Below are positions 25,124 to 32,981 of a stretch of 37,980 nt of DNA, one piece after another. The stretch is from NCBI GenBank assembly GCA_012799695.1, contig JAAZKT010000061.1:1-37980 (forward strand), written 5' to 3'. The notes beneath the pieces were generated by a model. That model made no database searches. It had not been told where the DNA came from and saw only the letters and a list, made by a program, of their open reading frames with translations. This DNA is from Clostridiaceae bacterium (GTDB lineage: Bacteria; Bacillota; Clostridia; Saccharofermentanales; DTU023). Every line of letters begins with the position of its first letter. Positions within the stretch are counted from its first letter, which is position 1. Made by a program: the position numbers and the translations under genes.

Positions 25124-26932
25124 TTATTGATCGTCGCATTTTCCGAAAGCTTTTTGCTCATAGAATGGACGCGGGGCATAGTGCGTATGCAAGTACTTGT
25201 GCGCCACGTCGCTGTTCGGTGCGCCGAGGAACTTTTCGATCAGTTCAATCAGTTCCGGGTTCTGATGCGACTTGCGGAGTACTTGACGCTCATCCTCACT
25301 GTACAGAGCGTTTGCGCGAGCAAGGCGCGGATCGGTGCTCATGCGTTCCGTCGATGAGACATACGATTGTCCGCCTCCGTGGATACATCCGCCGGGGCAC
25401 GCCATGACTTCGATGAAATGGCATGAGAGTTCACCCTTGCGGACGGCGTCCAAGACCTCGCCTGCATGTTTGACCGATGAACAGACGACCACTTTGAGTT
25501 CTGTCGGTACACCGCCAAGAGGCACGGTGACGGATGCTTGTTTGATACCTTCCAGACCGCGGACTGCTTCGTACTCGAAGGACGGTAAATCTTCTCCCGT
25601 CAGGACATCGGCAGCCGTGCGAAGCGCGGCCTCCATGACGCCACCCGTCGCGCCGAAGATGACGGCGGCTCCAGTGTAGTCTCCGAGGACGCTGTCGGGA
25701 TGCTCGTCTTCGAGCGTGTCGAAGTCGATACCTGCCTGTTTAATCATGTCGCCGAGTTCACGAGTTGTCAGTGAATAGTCGACATCGCGCAGACCGTCAA
25801 CTTCCATCTCTTCGCGGATCGCCTCCGATTTTTTCGACGTGCAAGGCATGACGGAGACGACGACAATCTTCTCGGCGTCGATGTCCATAACATCGGCGAA
25901 GTACGATTTGATGATGGCGCCCATCATGTTCTGTGGTGACTTGCATGTCGAGAGATTCGGGAGAAAGTCGGGGTGATACATTTCACAGTAGCGGATCCAG
26001 CCGGGTGAACATGAGGTGATCATCGGAAGAACGCCGCCCGTCGTTATTCTGTGAAGAAGTTCTGTCGCCTCTTCGCTGATGGTGAGGTCGGCGGCGAAGT
26101 TCGTATCGAATACGTAATCAAAGCCGATATGACGGAGTGCAGCCGTCATCTTTCCGGTGACAGGCGTTCCGATCGGGTAGCCGAATTCCTCACCGAGCGA
26201 TGCGCGGACGGCGGGTGCCGTCTGAACGACGACGACTTTATCCGGGTCATCGATCGCATCCCAGACGTCGTCGATGTAACGACGTTCGCGGAGCGCCGCG
26301 ACGGGGCAAGCCTCGATGCACTGGCCGCAGTAGATGCAGTTGACATCGCGCATGCTGAAATCGAAAGCGGGACCGACTTCCGTATCGAATCCACGGTTCG
26401 TAAACGCCAAGACACCGAGCCCCTGGATCTTTTCGCATGTGCTGACACAACGTCCGCAGAGTATACATTTGCTCGAATCTCTTACAATCGATGGTGAGAG
26501 TTCGTCAATGGTGACCGTTCGCTTCGCCCCATCAAATCGGACGTCTTCTACGCCTCGTTCGCGAGCAAGTTTTTGCAATTCGCACGTTCCGTTGCGTACA
26601 CACGTAGGACAATTCATGTCGTGGTTCGCAAGGATGAGCTCGAGATTGAATCTGACTGCTTTGCGGACGGCTTTTGTGTTCGTCCTGACAACCATGCCGT
26701 CCTCAACCTTGAGAACGCAGGTTGCGGGGAGTCCGCGCATACGCCTTCCGTTGACCTCGACTTCGGCGACACAGAGACGGCAGGCGGCAATTTCATTTAT
26801 ATCCTTGAGGTAGCAGAGATGAGGGATATTGATCCCCGATCGATGCGCCACCTGAAGAACCGTTTCGCCGGGATCTGCCTTGAGTTCACGATCATTAATG
26901 GTAATTGTTATTTTCTTTGTTTCTTCAGACAT
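25124..26932 (-). CDS. hndD: NADH-linked [FeFe] hydrogenase, catalytic subunit (HydA/HndD-like)
   Basis: Catalyses H2 formation or oxidation at an H-cluster in a cytoplasmic trimeric complex. The 602 residues show an N-terminal [2Fe-2S] ferredoxin domain (HLCYLKDI, ACRLC, LPATC), a His-Cys3 cluster site (HDMNCPTCVRNGTCEL), two [4Fe-4S] motifs (CILCGRCVSTC and CIYCGQCIEAC), then the H-domain: TSCSPGW (from 306), MPCTSKK (from 362) and ACPGGCIHGG (C512, C516). A short C-terminal small-subunit-like part follows. The first motif has Ser where many [FeFe] hydrogenases have a second Cys; to my recollection this is usual in the HndD-like subgroup. The ATG has AAGGAG seven bases upstream. Third gene of the operon. 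Confidence 0.94.
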   Translation of the reverse strand: MSEETKKITITINDRELKADPGETVLQVAHRSGINIPHLCYLKDINEIAACRLCVAEVEVNGRRMRGLPATCVLKVEDGMVVRTNTKAVRKAVRFNLELILANHDMNCPTCVRNGTCELQKLARERGVEDVRFDGAKRTVTIDELSPSIVRDSSKCILCGRCVSTCEKIQGLGVLAFTNRGFDTEVGPAFDFSMRDVNCIYCGQCIEACPVAALRERRYIDDVWDAIDDPDKVVVVQTAPAVRASLGEEFGYPIGTPVTGKMTAALRHIGFDYVFDTNFAADLTISEEATELLHRITTGGVLPMITSCSPGWIRYCEMYHPDFLPNLSTCKSPQNMMGAIIKSYFADVMDIDAEKIVVVSVMPCTSKKSEAIREEMEVDGLRDVDYSLTTRELGDMIKQAGIDFDTLEDEHPDSVLGDYTGAAVIFGATGGVMEAALRTAADVLTGEDLPSFEYEAVRGLEGIKQASVTVPLGGVPTELKVVVCSSVKHAGEVLDAVRKGELSCHFIEVMACPGGCIHGGGQSYVSSTERMSTDPRLARANALYSEDERQVLRKSHQNPELIELIEKFLGAPNSDVAHKYLHTHYAPRPFYEQKAFGKCDDQ

Positions 26933-26950
26933 CGTTAGACTCCTTACTCC

Positions 26951-28855
26951 TTAGCGCCGTTCGATTGCGTCGAAGGGGCAGACATCAATACATGATCCGC
27001 AGCGGATGCAGACGCTCTGATCGATGTAGTGTTGTTCTTTGACTTTTCCCCTGATTGCTTCGACCGGGCAGGTGCGGCTACATTTCGTGCAGCCTTTGCA
27101 CGCTTCCGTGATGTAGTATCCGAGCAGGTCTTTGCAGACTTTTGACGGACACTTCTTGTCGATAACGTGTGCGCGGTATTCGTCGATAAAATGTTCCATC
27201 GTCGAGAGGACGGGATTCGGCGCCGTCTGGCCGAGTGCGCAGAGTGAAGTCTGACGAATATTGTCCGCCAACTCGTATAGATCGTCGAGATCCTTTTCCT
27301 CAGCACCGCCGCTCGTAATTTTGTCGAGTATCTCAAGCATCCGTTTTGTGCCTTCGCGACACGGTACGCACTGACCGCACGACTCATCGACCGTGAAGTC
27401 GAGGAAGAATCGAGCGATGTCGACCATGCAGTTATCCTCGTCCATAACGATCATACCGCCGGATCCCATCATGGAGCCGAGCGCAACGAGCTGATCAAAG
27501 TCGATGGGCACGTCGAGCGCATCAAACGTCAGGCATCCGCCCGACGGTCCGCCCGTTTGCACAGCCTTGAATTTTTTCCCGTTCGGGCAGCCGCCGCCGA
27601 TATCTTCGATCACTTCGCGCAGTGTCGTACCCATCGGTACTTCGACGAGACCGGTATTCGTGATTTTCCCGCCGAGCGCAAAAACCTTTGTCCCCGGGCT
27701 TCCCTCCGTGCCGATCGAACGGAACCATTCCGGTCCATTGCGAATGATGGCGGGGATATTGGCGAGCGTTTCGACGTTGTTGATGATCGTGGGCTTACCC
27801 CAGAGACCTTTCGATGCGGGGAATGGCGGCTTGTTTCTCGGCATGCCGCGCTTGCCCTCGATCGACGCGATCAGCGCAGTCTCTTCACCGCATACGAAAG
27901 CACCGGCACCCAGTCGGATCTTGATGTCGAAATTGAAATCCGTTCCCAAAATCTTTTTGCCCAACAGTCCTATCGCTTTGGCTTCTCTGATCGCGAGTTC
28001 CAAGCGTTTGACGGCTGTGGGGTATTCTGCCCTGACGTAGATCCAGCCTTGATCAGCGCCGATGGCGTAGCCTGCAATTGCCATGGCTTCCAAGACGGCA
28101 TGAGGGTCTCCCTCCAAAACGGAGCGATCCATGAACGCGCCCGGGTCACCTTCGTCCGCATTGCAGATGACATACTTTTGATCTGACGTCTCACGCGCCG
28201 CAAACTTCCATTTCAGCCCTGTCGGGAATCCCGCACCGCCGCGTCCGCGTAGGTGTGATGCGCTGATAAGCTCAACCGTTTCTTCGGGCGTCATGCTCGT
28301 GATTACTTTGGCGAGCGCCTGATAACCGTCGACGCCTATGTACTCGCGGATGTCTTCAGGATTGATGTAGCCGCAATTATGCAACACGATCCGTTTCTGT
28401 TTGCGGTTGAAGGGCAAATCCTCGAATTTGCCGCAAACGTATCCGCTTTGATCCTTCACATCGAGTTGGAGCAATGTCAATTCATCGCAAGGTTTGCCCC
28501 CGACGAGATGTTGTTCGACGATCGAACCCGCTTTTTCGGGATCGATGTGAATGTACGATACTTTTTCTTTGCCGTCCTCAAAAATTTCGACTATCGGTTC
28601 GTAGACGCACATTCCGATACACCCGACCTTTTCGACCACGACGTGATCAAGGCCGCGTTTTTTGATTTCGTTTCTAAATGCTTCGTAAACTTGATTTGCG
28701 CCCGCCGAGATACCGCATGTCGCCATGCCGACGACAACTCTGATTCCCGATGGTGTTTCAAGTTTTGCTTTCCATTTGTCTCGCAACAAGTTAAGCTCTT
28801 CAACCGTTGCGATTCGGTTCATTTCCGCCGTTGTTCCATGTGGTTGCATCGTCAT
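26951..28855 (-). CDS. hndC: NuoF-like diaphorase subunit of the hydrogenase (HydB/HndC-like)
   Basis: The NAD(H)- and FMN-binding subunit. The 634 residues contain an N-terminal thioredoxin-like [2Fe-2S] domain (VGMATCGISAG, EKVGCIGMC), then the NuoF core with the FMN/NADH Gly-rich loop GRGGAGFPTGLKW and CNADEGDPGAFMDR. The NuoF-type [4Fe-4S] site ESCGQCVPCREGT follows, and a C-terminal two-cluster ferredoxin domain (CKGCTKCSRTCPVEAI; CIRCGSCIDVCPFDAI). This arrangement is that of trimeric, potentially electron-bifurcating hydrogenases; bifurcation with ferredoxin is inferred from type. The AGGGGGAT ribosome site overlaps the stop codon of the preceding NuoE-like gene. Confidence 0.94.
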   Translation of the reverse strand: MTMQPHGTTAEMNRIATVEELNLLRDKWKAKLETPSGIRVVVGMATCGISAGANQVYEAFRNEIKKRGLDHVVVEKVGCIGMCVYEPIVEIFEDGKEKVSYIHIDPEKAGSIVEQHLVGGKPCDELTLLQLDVKDQSGYVCGKFEDLPFNRKQKRIVLHNCGYINPEDIREYIGVDGYQALAKVITSMTPEETVELISASHLRGRGGAGFPTGLKWKFAARETSDQKYVICNADEGDPGAFMDRSVLEGDPHAVLEAMAIAGYAIGADQGWIYVRAEYPTAVKRLELAIREAKAIGLLGKKILGTDFNFDIKIRLGAGAFVCGEETALIASIEGKRGMPRNKPPFPASKGLWGKPTIINNVETLANIPAIIRNGPEWFRSIGTEGSPGTKVFALGGKITNTGLVEVPMGTTLREVIEDIGGGCPNGKKFKAVQTGGPSGGCLTFDALDVPIDFDQLVALGSMMGSGGMIVMDEDNCMVDIARFFLDFTVDESCGQCVPCREGTKRMLEILDKITSGGAEEKDLDDLYELADNIRQTSLCALGQTAPNPVLSTMEHFIDEYRAHVIDKKCPSKVCKDLLGYYITEACKGCTKCSRTCPVEAIRGKVKEQHYIDQSVCIRCGSCIDVCPFDAIERR

Positions 28856-28867
28856 GAACTCATCCCC

Positions 28868-29377
28868 CTACTTTGTGTCCTTGCGGTATCGGTCGAGAAT
28901 GGCCGGAATTTCACTGACGTTATCGAGATTGGCGTATACGTCATCATCGATCATCATGACGGGCGCGAGACCGCAACACCCGAGACAACGCGCCGCATTG
29001 AGGGTAAAGAGCTGGTCGGGTGTTGTCATGCCGACTTCCACGCCGAGTGTTTCCACGACCTTGTCGAGTACTTTCTGTGCGCCTTTGACATAACAAGCCG
29101 TTCCCATACAGATTTGTATCTGGTGTTGTCCTTGAGGTTCCGTATTGAATTGGCTGTAGAATGTCGTGACGCCGTAGAGTTCGGCAATAGAAACGCCTGT
29201 TTCCTTTGAGATGAATTTGTGAACTTCGAGCGGCAGATAGCCGAATAAGCTTTGCGCTTCCTGTAGCGCCGTCATTGCAATACCGTCTTTGTTTTCATGA
29301 CTGTGAATAAACGATCGCAGCTCCTCATAGCGAGGATCGTTGTCTGCGATCGTCTTACAGTGACTCGTTTGTGCCAT
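28868..29377 (-). CDS. hndA: NuoE-like [2Fe-2S] subunit of the hydrogenase (HydC/HndA-like)
   Basis: An electron-transfer subunit of 169 residues with a thioredoxin-like fold binding one [2Fe-2S] cluster through Cys90, Cys95, Cys131 and Cys135 (QICMGTACYVKGA and RCLGCCGLAP). The helical N-terminal part (TALQEAQSLFGYLPLEVHKFIS, then VTTFYSQF) matches the NuoE family. I chose the ATG at 29377, preceded by AAGGAG six bases upstream; an in-frame start at 29431 would lie inside the structured leader. First gene of the operon. Confidence 0.94.
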   Translation of the reverse strand: MAQTSHCKTIADNDPRYEELRSFIHSHENKDGIAMTALQEAQSLFGYLPLEVHKFISKETGVSIAELYGVTTFYSQFNTEPQGQHQIQICMGTACYVKGAQKVLDKVVETLGVEVGMTTPDQLFTLNAARCLGCCGLAPVMMIDDDVYANLDNVSEIPAILDRYRKDTK

Positions 29378-29532
29378 GCTACTCTCCTTTTCATCAGTTA
29401 ATGCACCGGTGGTGCTACGAAGCCTTTCCAAAACCCAAAAAAATTTCGGCTTCCCGGGGTCCCCTGATTTCGACAGATGACAGACAATCCCCGGGTAAGG
29501 AATCCGTAGCCTAGTACACTGCTATATATGAT
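29378..29532 (-). promoter_or_regulatory. Structured 5' leader of the hydrogenase operon (candidate cis-regulatory RNA)
   Basis: About 155 bases of transcribed leader are expected. Read on the minus strand, GCTACGGA (29510-29503) can pair with TTCGTAGC (29421-29414), enclosing a CCCGGGG/CCCCGGG stem (29495-29489 with 29459-29453). A seven-T run follows this stem (29443-29437), giving a terminator-like shape. AAGCC next to the stem can alternatively pair with a GGCTT after the T run. A small GCACC/GGTGC hairpin (29415-29403) lies just before the ribosome site. I do not match it to a known riboswitch class. Confidence 0.5.
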
Positions 29533-29538
29533 GGTTTT

Positions 29539-29567
29539 ATTATCCAACAGCTTACTTTTTTATGCAA
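29539..29567 (-). promoter_or_regulatory. Promoter of the hydrogenase operon
   Basis: On the minus strand: TTGCAT (29567-29562), a 17-base spacer, and GATAAT (29544-29539). It predicts a start near 29532. I found no TTGTTAAN4TTAACAA-type Rex site next to it. Confidence 0.6.
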
Positions 29568-29723
29568 CTATATTAAATTGAATATTGACCGAAGATGACT
29601 CAGTAACTCGTGTTTGCCGGGGATCGTCATCTTGTTTTTTGTTTTTATCTTCTCATGATAGAATCACACGAGGGATTATCATCGCGTGAAAAGAGACACT
29701 TGGATTGTACGGGGAGGCTATAC

Positions 29724-31193
29724 ATGCATCTGAGACGTTTGGTTATTTTGCATTCGAATGACATTCACGGAGATTTTTTCGCATCGGAGATGCATGAGAA
29801 GATGGTGGGCGGCATGAGTATGCTGTCAGGCTACATCCAAAAGGTTCGCGATGAAGAGGAAGATCCCGTTCTCTACGTGATTTCCGGTGATATGTTGCAG
29901 GGATCCATCATCGATCAGGAGTACAAGGGCATCTCAACGATTCTCATCATGAATCTGCTCGCCCCGGATGTCGTCACGCTTGGCAATCACGAGACGGACT
30001 ACGGTTTTGCGCATCTCATGTTTCTTGAGCGGTGTGCGAACTTTCCGATTGTGAATGCGAATCTCTACATCAAACCAACCGGTGCGAATTTATTCCAGTC
30101 GTATCTCATTAAGGAGATTGACGGGATTCGTATATTGTTCATCGGGATTATCACTGAGGAAGTCATGGATCGCAACGAACCCCTTCTCGGTACTTTCATC
30201 ACCGTTGAAGATGCGGCGAAGGAAGTCGAGTACATCTGCAACTGTTATCGTGATGTCGACATCGATCTGACCGTTCTACTGACACATATCGGATTCGAGC
30301 GAGACAAAGAGCTCGCAAGTCTGTTGCCTGCGGAGACCGGTGTCGATCTGATTATTGGCGGACACAGCCACACCATGCTCGAAGAGCCGGAACTCGTCAA
30401 CAACATTCTCATCACCCAAGTGGGTACCGGCAGCGACTTCATCGGGCGTTACGATTTGATGATCAATATGGATACGAATTCCGTTCACGATTTCACATGG
30501 CAAACGATTCCGATTGACGACTCGCACTGTCCGAAAGATCCCGTGATGGATGAATTGCTCTCACATTATCAAGACGAAGTCGACAGTAAATACAATACCG
30601 TCCTTTGTCGTCTTCCTCACGCGTTTGAACATGAAGTGAGATTCCGCGAGACGCAACTCGGCAGTTTGATTGCCGATATATTCAAGTACCAGCTTGGGGT
30701 GGACATTGCGTTTATCGGCTCGGGGTCGATCAGAAAAGAGCGCCTTGATCCGCTCGTCACGCTGACGGATATTCTCGAAATATTCCCGTACAACGAACAG
30801 ATGATCAGTTTCTCCGTTTCCGGCAAGATGCTGCGTGAGATGTTGACACATCTAATGCGTTACTTGTACAAAGAGGGCGGACGCGAATTCTACCAGTGGA
30901 ATGCGGAATTCCGCGTCGAGGTTTTCGAGGACGGGGATATCGGCGCGATGACGTATAGGGGTGTCCCGATGGAGCCGGACCACACTTTCCGCGTCGCCAT
31001 GCAGGAATATCACTACGGCATTATGGCCGATACATTCGGTGTCTCACACGAGGAAATAGAGAAAGAAGGGCGCGTGCGCGTCGTCAGCACTTCGGCTCAA
31101 GACAATGTCATTGAGTATTTCAAGAAAAATAAAATCAAACGGTATCGCTGTGATGGTAGAATCGGCTTGAAAGTCGCGTTGGAAGATCGTTGA
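29724..31193 (+). CDS. 5'-nucleotidase / 2',3'-cyclic phosphodiesterase family protein, cytoplasmic
   Basis: A metallophosphoesterase expected to dephosphorylate nucleotides. The 489 residues have an N-terminal Calcineurin-like domain with the metal motifs HSNDIHGDF, GDMLQGS, GNHETDYG, LTHIGFERD and GGHSH, and a C-terminal 5'-nucleotidase domain (RFRETQLGSLIADIFKYQLGVDIAFIGSGSIRKE; EIFPYNEQMISFSVSGKMLREML). Unlike the secreted UshA-type enzymes there is no signal peptide, so it should act inside the cell. The ATG at 29724 has GGGGAGG six bases upstream, and I chose it over longer frames. The gene is divergent from the hydrogenase operon. Confidence 0.88.
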   Translation: MHLRRLVILHSNDIHGDFFASEMHEKMVGGMSMLSGYIQKVRDEEEDPVLYVISGDMLQGSIIDQEYKGISTILIMNLLAPDVVTLGNHETDYGFAHLMFLERCANFPIVNANLYIKPTGANLFQSYLIKEIDGIRILFIGIITEEVMDRNEPLLGTFITVEDAAKEVEYICNCYRDVDIDLTVLLTHIGFERDKELASLLPAETGVDLIIGGHSHTMLEEPELVNNILITQVGTGSDFIGRYDLMINMDTNSVHDFTWQTIPIDDSHCPKDPVMDELLSHYQDEVDSKYNTVLCRLPHAFEHEVRFRETQLGSLIADIFKYQLGVDIAFIGSGSIRKERLDPLVTLTDILEIFPYNEQMISFSVSGKMLREMLTHLMRYLYKEGGREFYQWNAEFRVEVFEDGDIGAMTYRGVPMEPDHTFRVAMQEYHYGIMADTFGVSHEEIEKEGRVRVVSTSAQDNVIEYFKKNKIKRYRCDGRIGLKVALEDR

Positions 31194-31221
31194 CGCCGAG
31201 ACCCTTAGCGCCGGCGTCAAC
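31189..31221. terminator. Perfect hairpin between convergent genes
   Basis: GTTGACGCCG (31189-31198) pairs fully with CGGCGTCAAC (31212-31221) over a 13-base loop. It includes the stop codon of the nucleotidase gene and precedes the 3' end of patB. There is no T-tract, so it may be a transcript-end stabiliser rather than an intrinsic terminator. Confidence 0.5.
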
Positions 31222-31236
31222 ACAGGCACAAGATCT

Positions 31237-32424
31237 CTAACGTGATCGGATGACTTGTTCAAGTCTTTCGAGTGCGTTCTCCAAATACGATGTCGGACAG
31301 GCAAGGTTGACTCTTACGAAGCCTTCTCCGCCTTCCCCGAACATTCGCCCCGGCGAAGCGAAGAAATACGCCCGACCCCATAGCAAATCTTTGAGTTGAT
31401 CGTCATTTAGTTGCAACGAGCTACAGTCGAGCCACTGCAGATACGTGCCTTCCATGGGATACGGTCTGATCTCCGGAATGTGCCTCTGACAATAATCCTC
31501 AACGAAACGCCTGTTTTTATCGACTAGAGCGACAACCTGATCAAGCCAGTCTAGGCATTTCGTGTAGGCGATCTCACATGCCTTGAAACCGAGAATCGTA
31601 GGAGAACCCGCCGAAATTTTCCTCATGTGTTCCTTGAACCTTTCGCGTATGCCTTCTTCCGGAATGATGACATAGGACGTTTTCAGTCCTGCGAGGTTGA
31701 ATGTTTTGCTTGGAGCGGAGAAAGTGACGGAACGTTGCGCATACGCCTCGCCAAGCGTCGCGTAGACGATATGGCGATGGCCGGGGAGGACCATGTCGAA
31801 ATGTATCTCGTCGCTCAACACAAGCACGTCGTGCTTTAAACAGATGTCGCCGAGTCGTCGTAGTTCCATTTCGGTCCAGACGCGCCCGACGGGATTATGA
31901 GGGCTACAGAAGAGCAGCGTCGTGTTCGCCGGGTCGCTTGCCAGTTGTTCAAACAATGCCCAGTTTATTTCGTAGCGACCGTTGCGATTGATGAGAGGGC
32001 AGTTGACAACGTGACGGTCGAATTGTCCCGCGGCAAAGAAAAAGGGGTGGTAGACGGGGCTCATCATCATCACGCCCTCACCGGGGTTTGAGAACGCTTG
32101 TACGGCGAGATAGAAGGCGGGGACGACCCCCGCCGTGTTGACAATCCAGTCGCGTTCAATATTCCACGCATGGCGCGTTGACAGAAAATGAACGACGGCT
32201 TCCGTGTAAGACTCCGGAGGTCCCGCATAGCCTAGGATCGTTTTCTCGTGATCGAGAAATGCTCTCAAGCCTTCCATAATCTCGGGAGCATTTTTCAATT
32301 CCATGTCGGCGACCGTCAGAGGTATGACACCGTCCGGCAAATCTTGACTGTAAGCGAGTATCTGATCCCATTTGAGCGAGGAGCCGTCGCGTCGCTCAAT
32401 GGTTGAATGAAAATCGTAAGCCAT
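31237..32424 (-). CDS. patB: PatB/MalY-type PLP-dependent C-S beta-lyase (aminotransferase fold)
   Basis: Likely cleaves cystathionine or cysteine conjugates to pyruvate, ammonia and a thiol. The 395 residues show the fold-type I pattern: VIPLTVADMELKNAP at the N-terminus (typical of MalY/PatB), GVVPAFYLAVQAFSNPGEGVMMMSPVYHPF, CSPHNPVGRVW, LSDEIHFDMVLPGH, the PLP-binding Lys in SAPSKTFNLAGLK, and a C-terminal RVNLACP with the carboxylate-binding Arg. True substrate is not visible from sequence. It starts 5 bases after the DUF6935 gene on the same strand, with no strong ribosome site, so the two are probably co-transcribed and coupled. Confidence 0.92.
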   Translation of the reverse strand: MAYDFHSTIERRDGSSLKWDQILAYSQDLPDGVIPLTVADMELKNAPEIMEGLRAFLDHEKTILGYAGPPESYTEAVVHFLSTRHAWNIERDWIVNTAGVVPAFYLAVQAFSNPGEGVMMMSPVYHPFFFAAGQFDRHVVNCPLINRNGRYEINWALFEQLASDPANTTLLFCSPHNPVGRVWTEMELRRLGDICLKHDVLVLSDEIHFDMVLPGHRHIVYATLGEAYAQRSVTFSAPSKTFNLAGLKTSYVIIPEEGIRERFKEHMRKISAGSPTILGFKACEIAYTKCLDWLDQVVALVDKNRRFVEDYCQRHIPEIRPYPMEGTYLQWLDCSSLQLNDDQLKDLLWGRAYFFASPGRMFGEGGEGFVRVNLACPTSYLENALERLEQVIRSR

Positions 32425-32429
32425 TCAGT

Positions 32430-32921
32430 TTATGCCCAAGGATTTTCCGCTTTCGGGACGCGAATGCCTGAGACGATACCGGGGTATTCCCAAACGAACC
32501 ACTCGCTTCCTGATTCTTTCCTTCGGAGAACGACGAGACGCGGCGTGTCGGCGCCCGATGACGTCATGCGCACGCGGAACAGGAAGTCCTCATGAGAGGG
32601 TACGGGATCGTGTTCAACGTCGACGGAAAAGGGTTCATCCGGCGTGTAGTTGTTGTCGACGGTCGCCCCGACGGCGTATGAATCTGGCAAATAGAGCTTG
32701 TCCGACAACCGATCTTTCAGGAATTGTTTGTCATGATTGCTCAAGGGACGAGGTCCGTGCAGATGATTGAGCATGGCGAGCCCCGCATCTCGATCTTTCG
32801 TATATACCTTGAGCGCGACGATCAGAAGCGCTGCCGTTCCTTCAGGTCGATTCATATAATCGGGTGCAAGCGAAAGGAATTCTTCGTATGTTGAAGGAAA
32901 ATTAGGAAAAGTAAAACGCAT
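32430..32921 (-). CDS. DUF6935-like protein of unknown function
   Basis: A 163-residue soluble protein resembling a family (DUF6935, from memory) common in Clostridia. The pattern is YEEFLSLAPDYMNRPEGTAALLIVALKVY, then DRDAGLAMLNHLHGPRPLSNHDKQFLKDRL, then VDNNYTPDEPFSVDVEHDP, SGADTPRLVVLRRKESGSEWFVWEYPGIVSGIRVPK and the terminal ENPWA. The C-terminal half looks like a small beta domain. There is no signal peptide and no catalytic motif I can name. GGGGG lies nine bases before the ATG. It immediately precedes patB, but a functional link is unproven. Confidence 0.72.
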   Translation of the reverse strand: MRFTFPNFPSTYEEFLSLAPDYMNRPEGTAALLIVALKVYTKDRDAGLAMLNHLHGPRPLSNHDKQFLKDRLSDKLYLPDSYAVGATVDNNYTPDEPFSVDVEHDPVPSHEDFLFRVRMTSSGADTPRLVVLRRKESGSEWFVWEYPGIVSGIRVPKAENPWA

Positions 32922-32981
32922 AGCGTATTTCCCCCTTTTTTATTTCAGTCTATCAGAATTCGGTGCAAAAGAAATATCGGC

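Noticed and set aside
28379-29209. 276-residue open frame antisense to the hydrogenase subunits
   Set aside because: Covers the clearly coding NuoE/NuoF genes on the other strand and has no family features.
29432-29609. Rex repressor site at the hydrogenase promoter
   Set aside because: No TTGTTAAN4TTAACAA-like dyad found by eye in the region.
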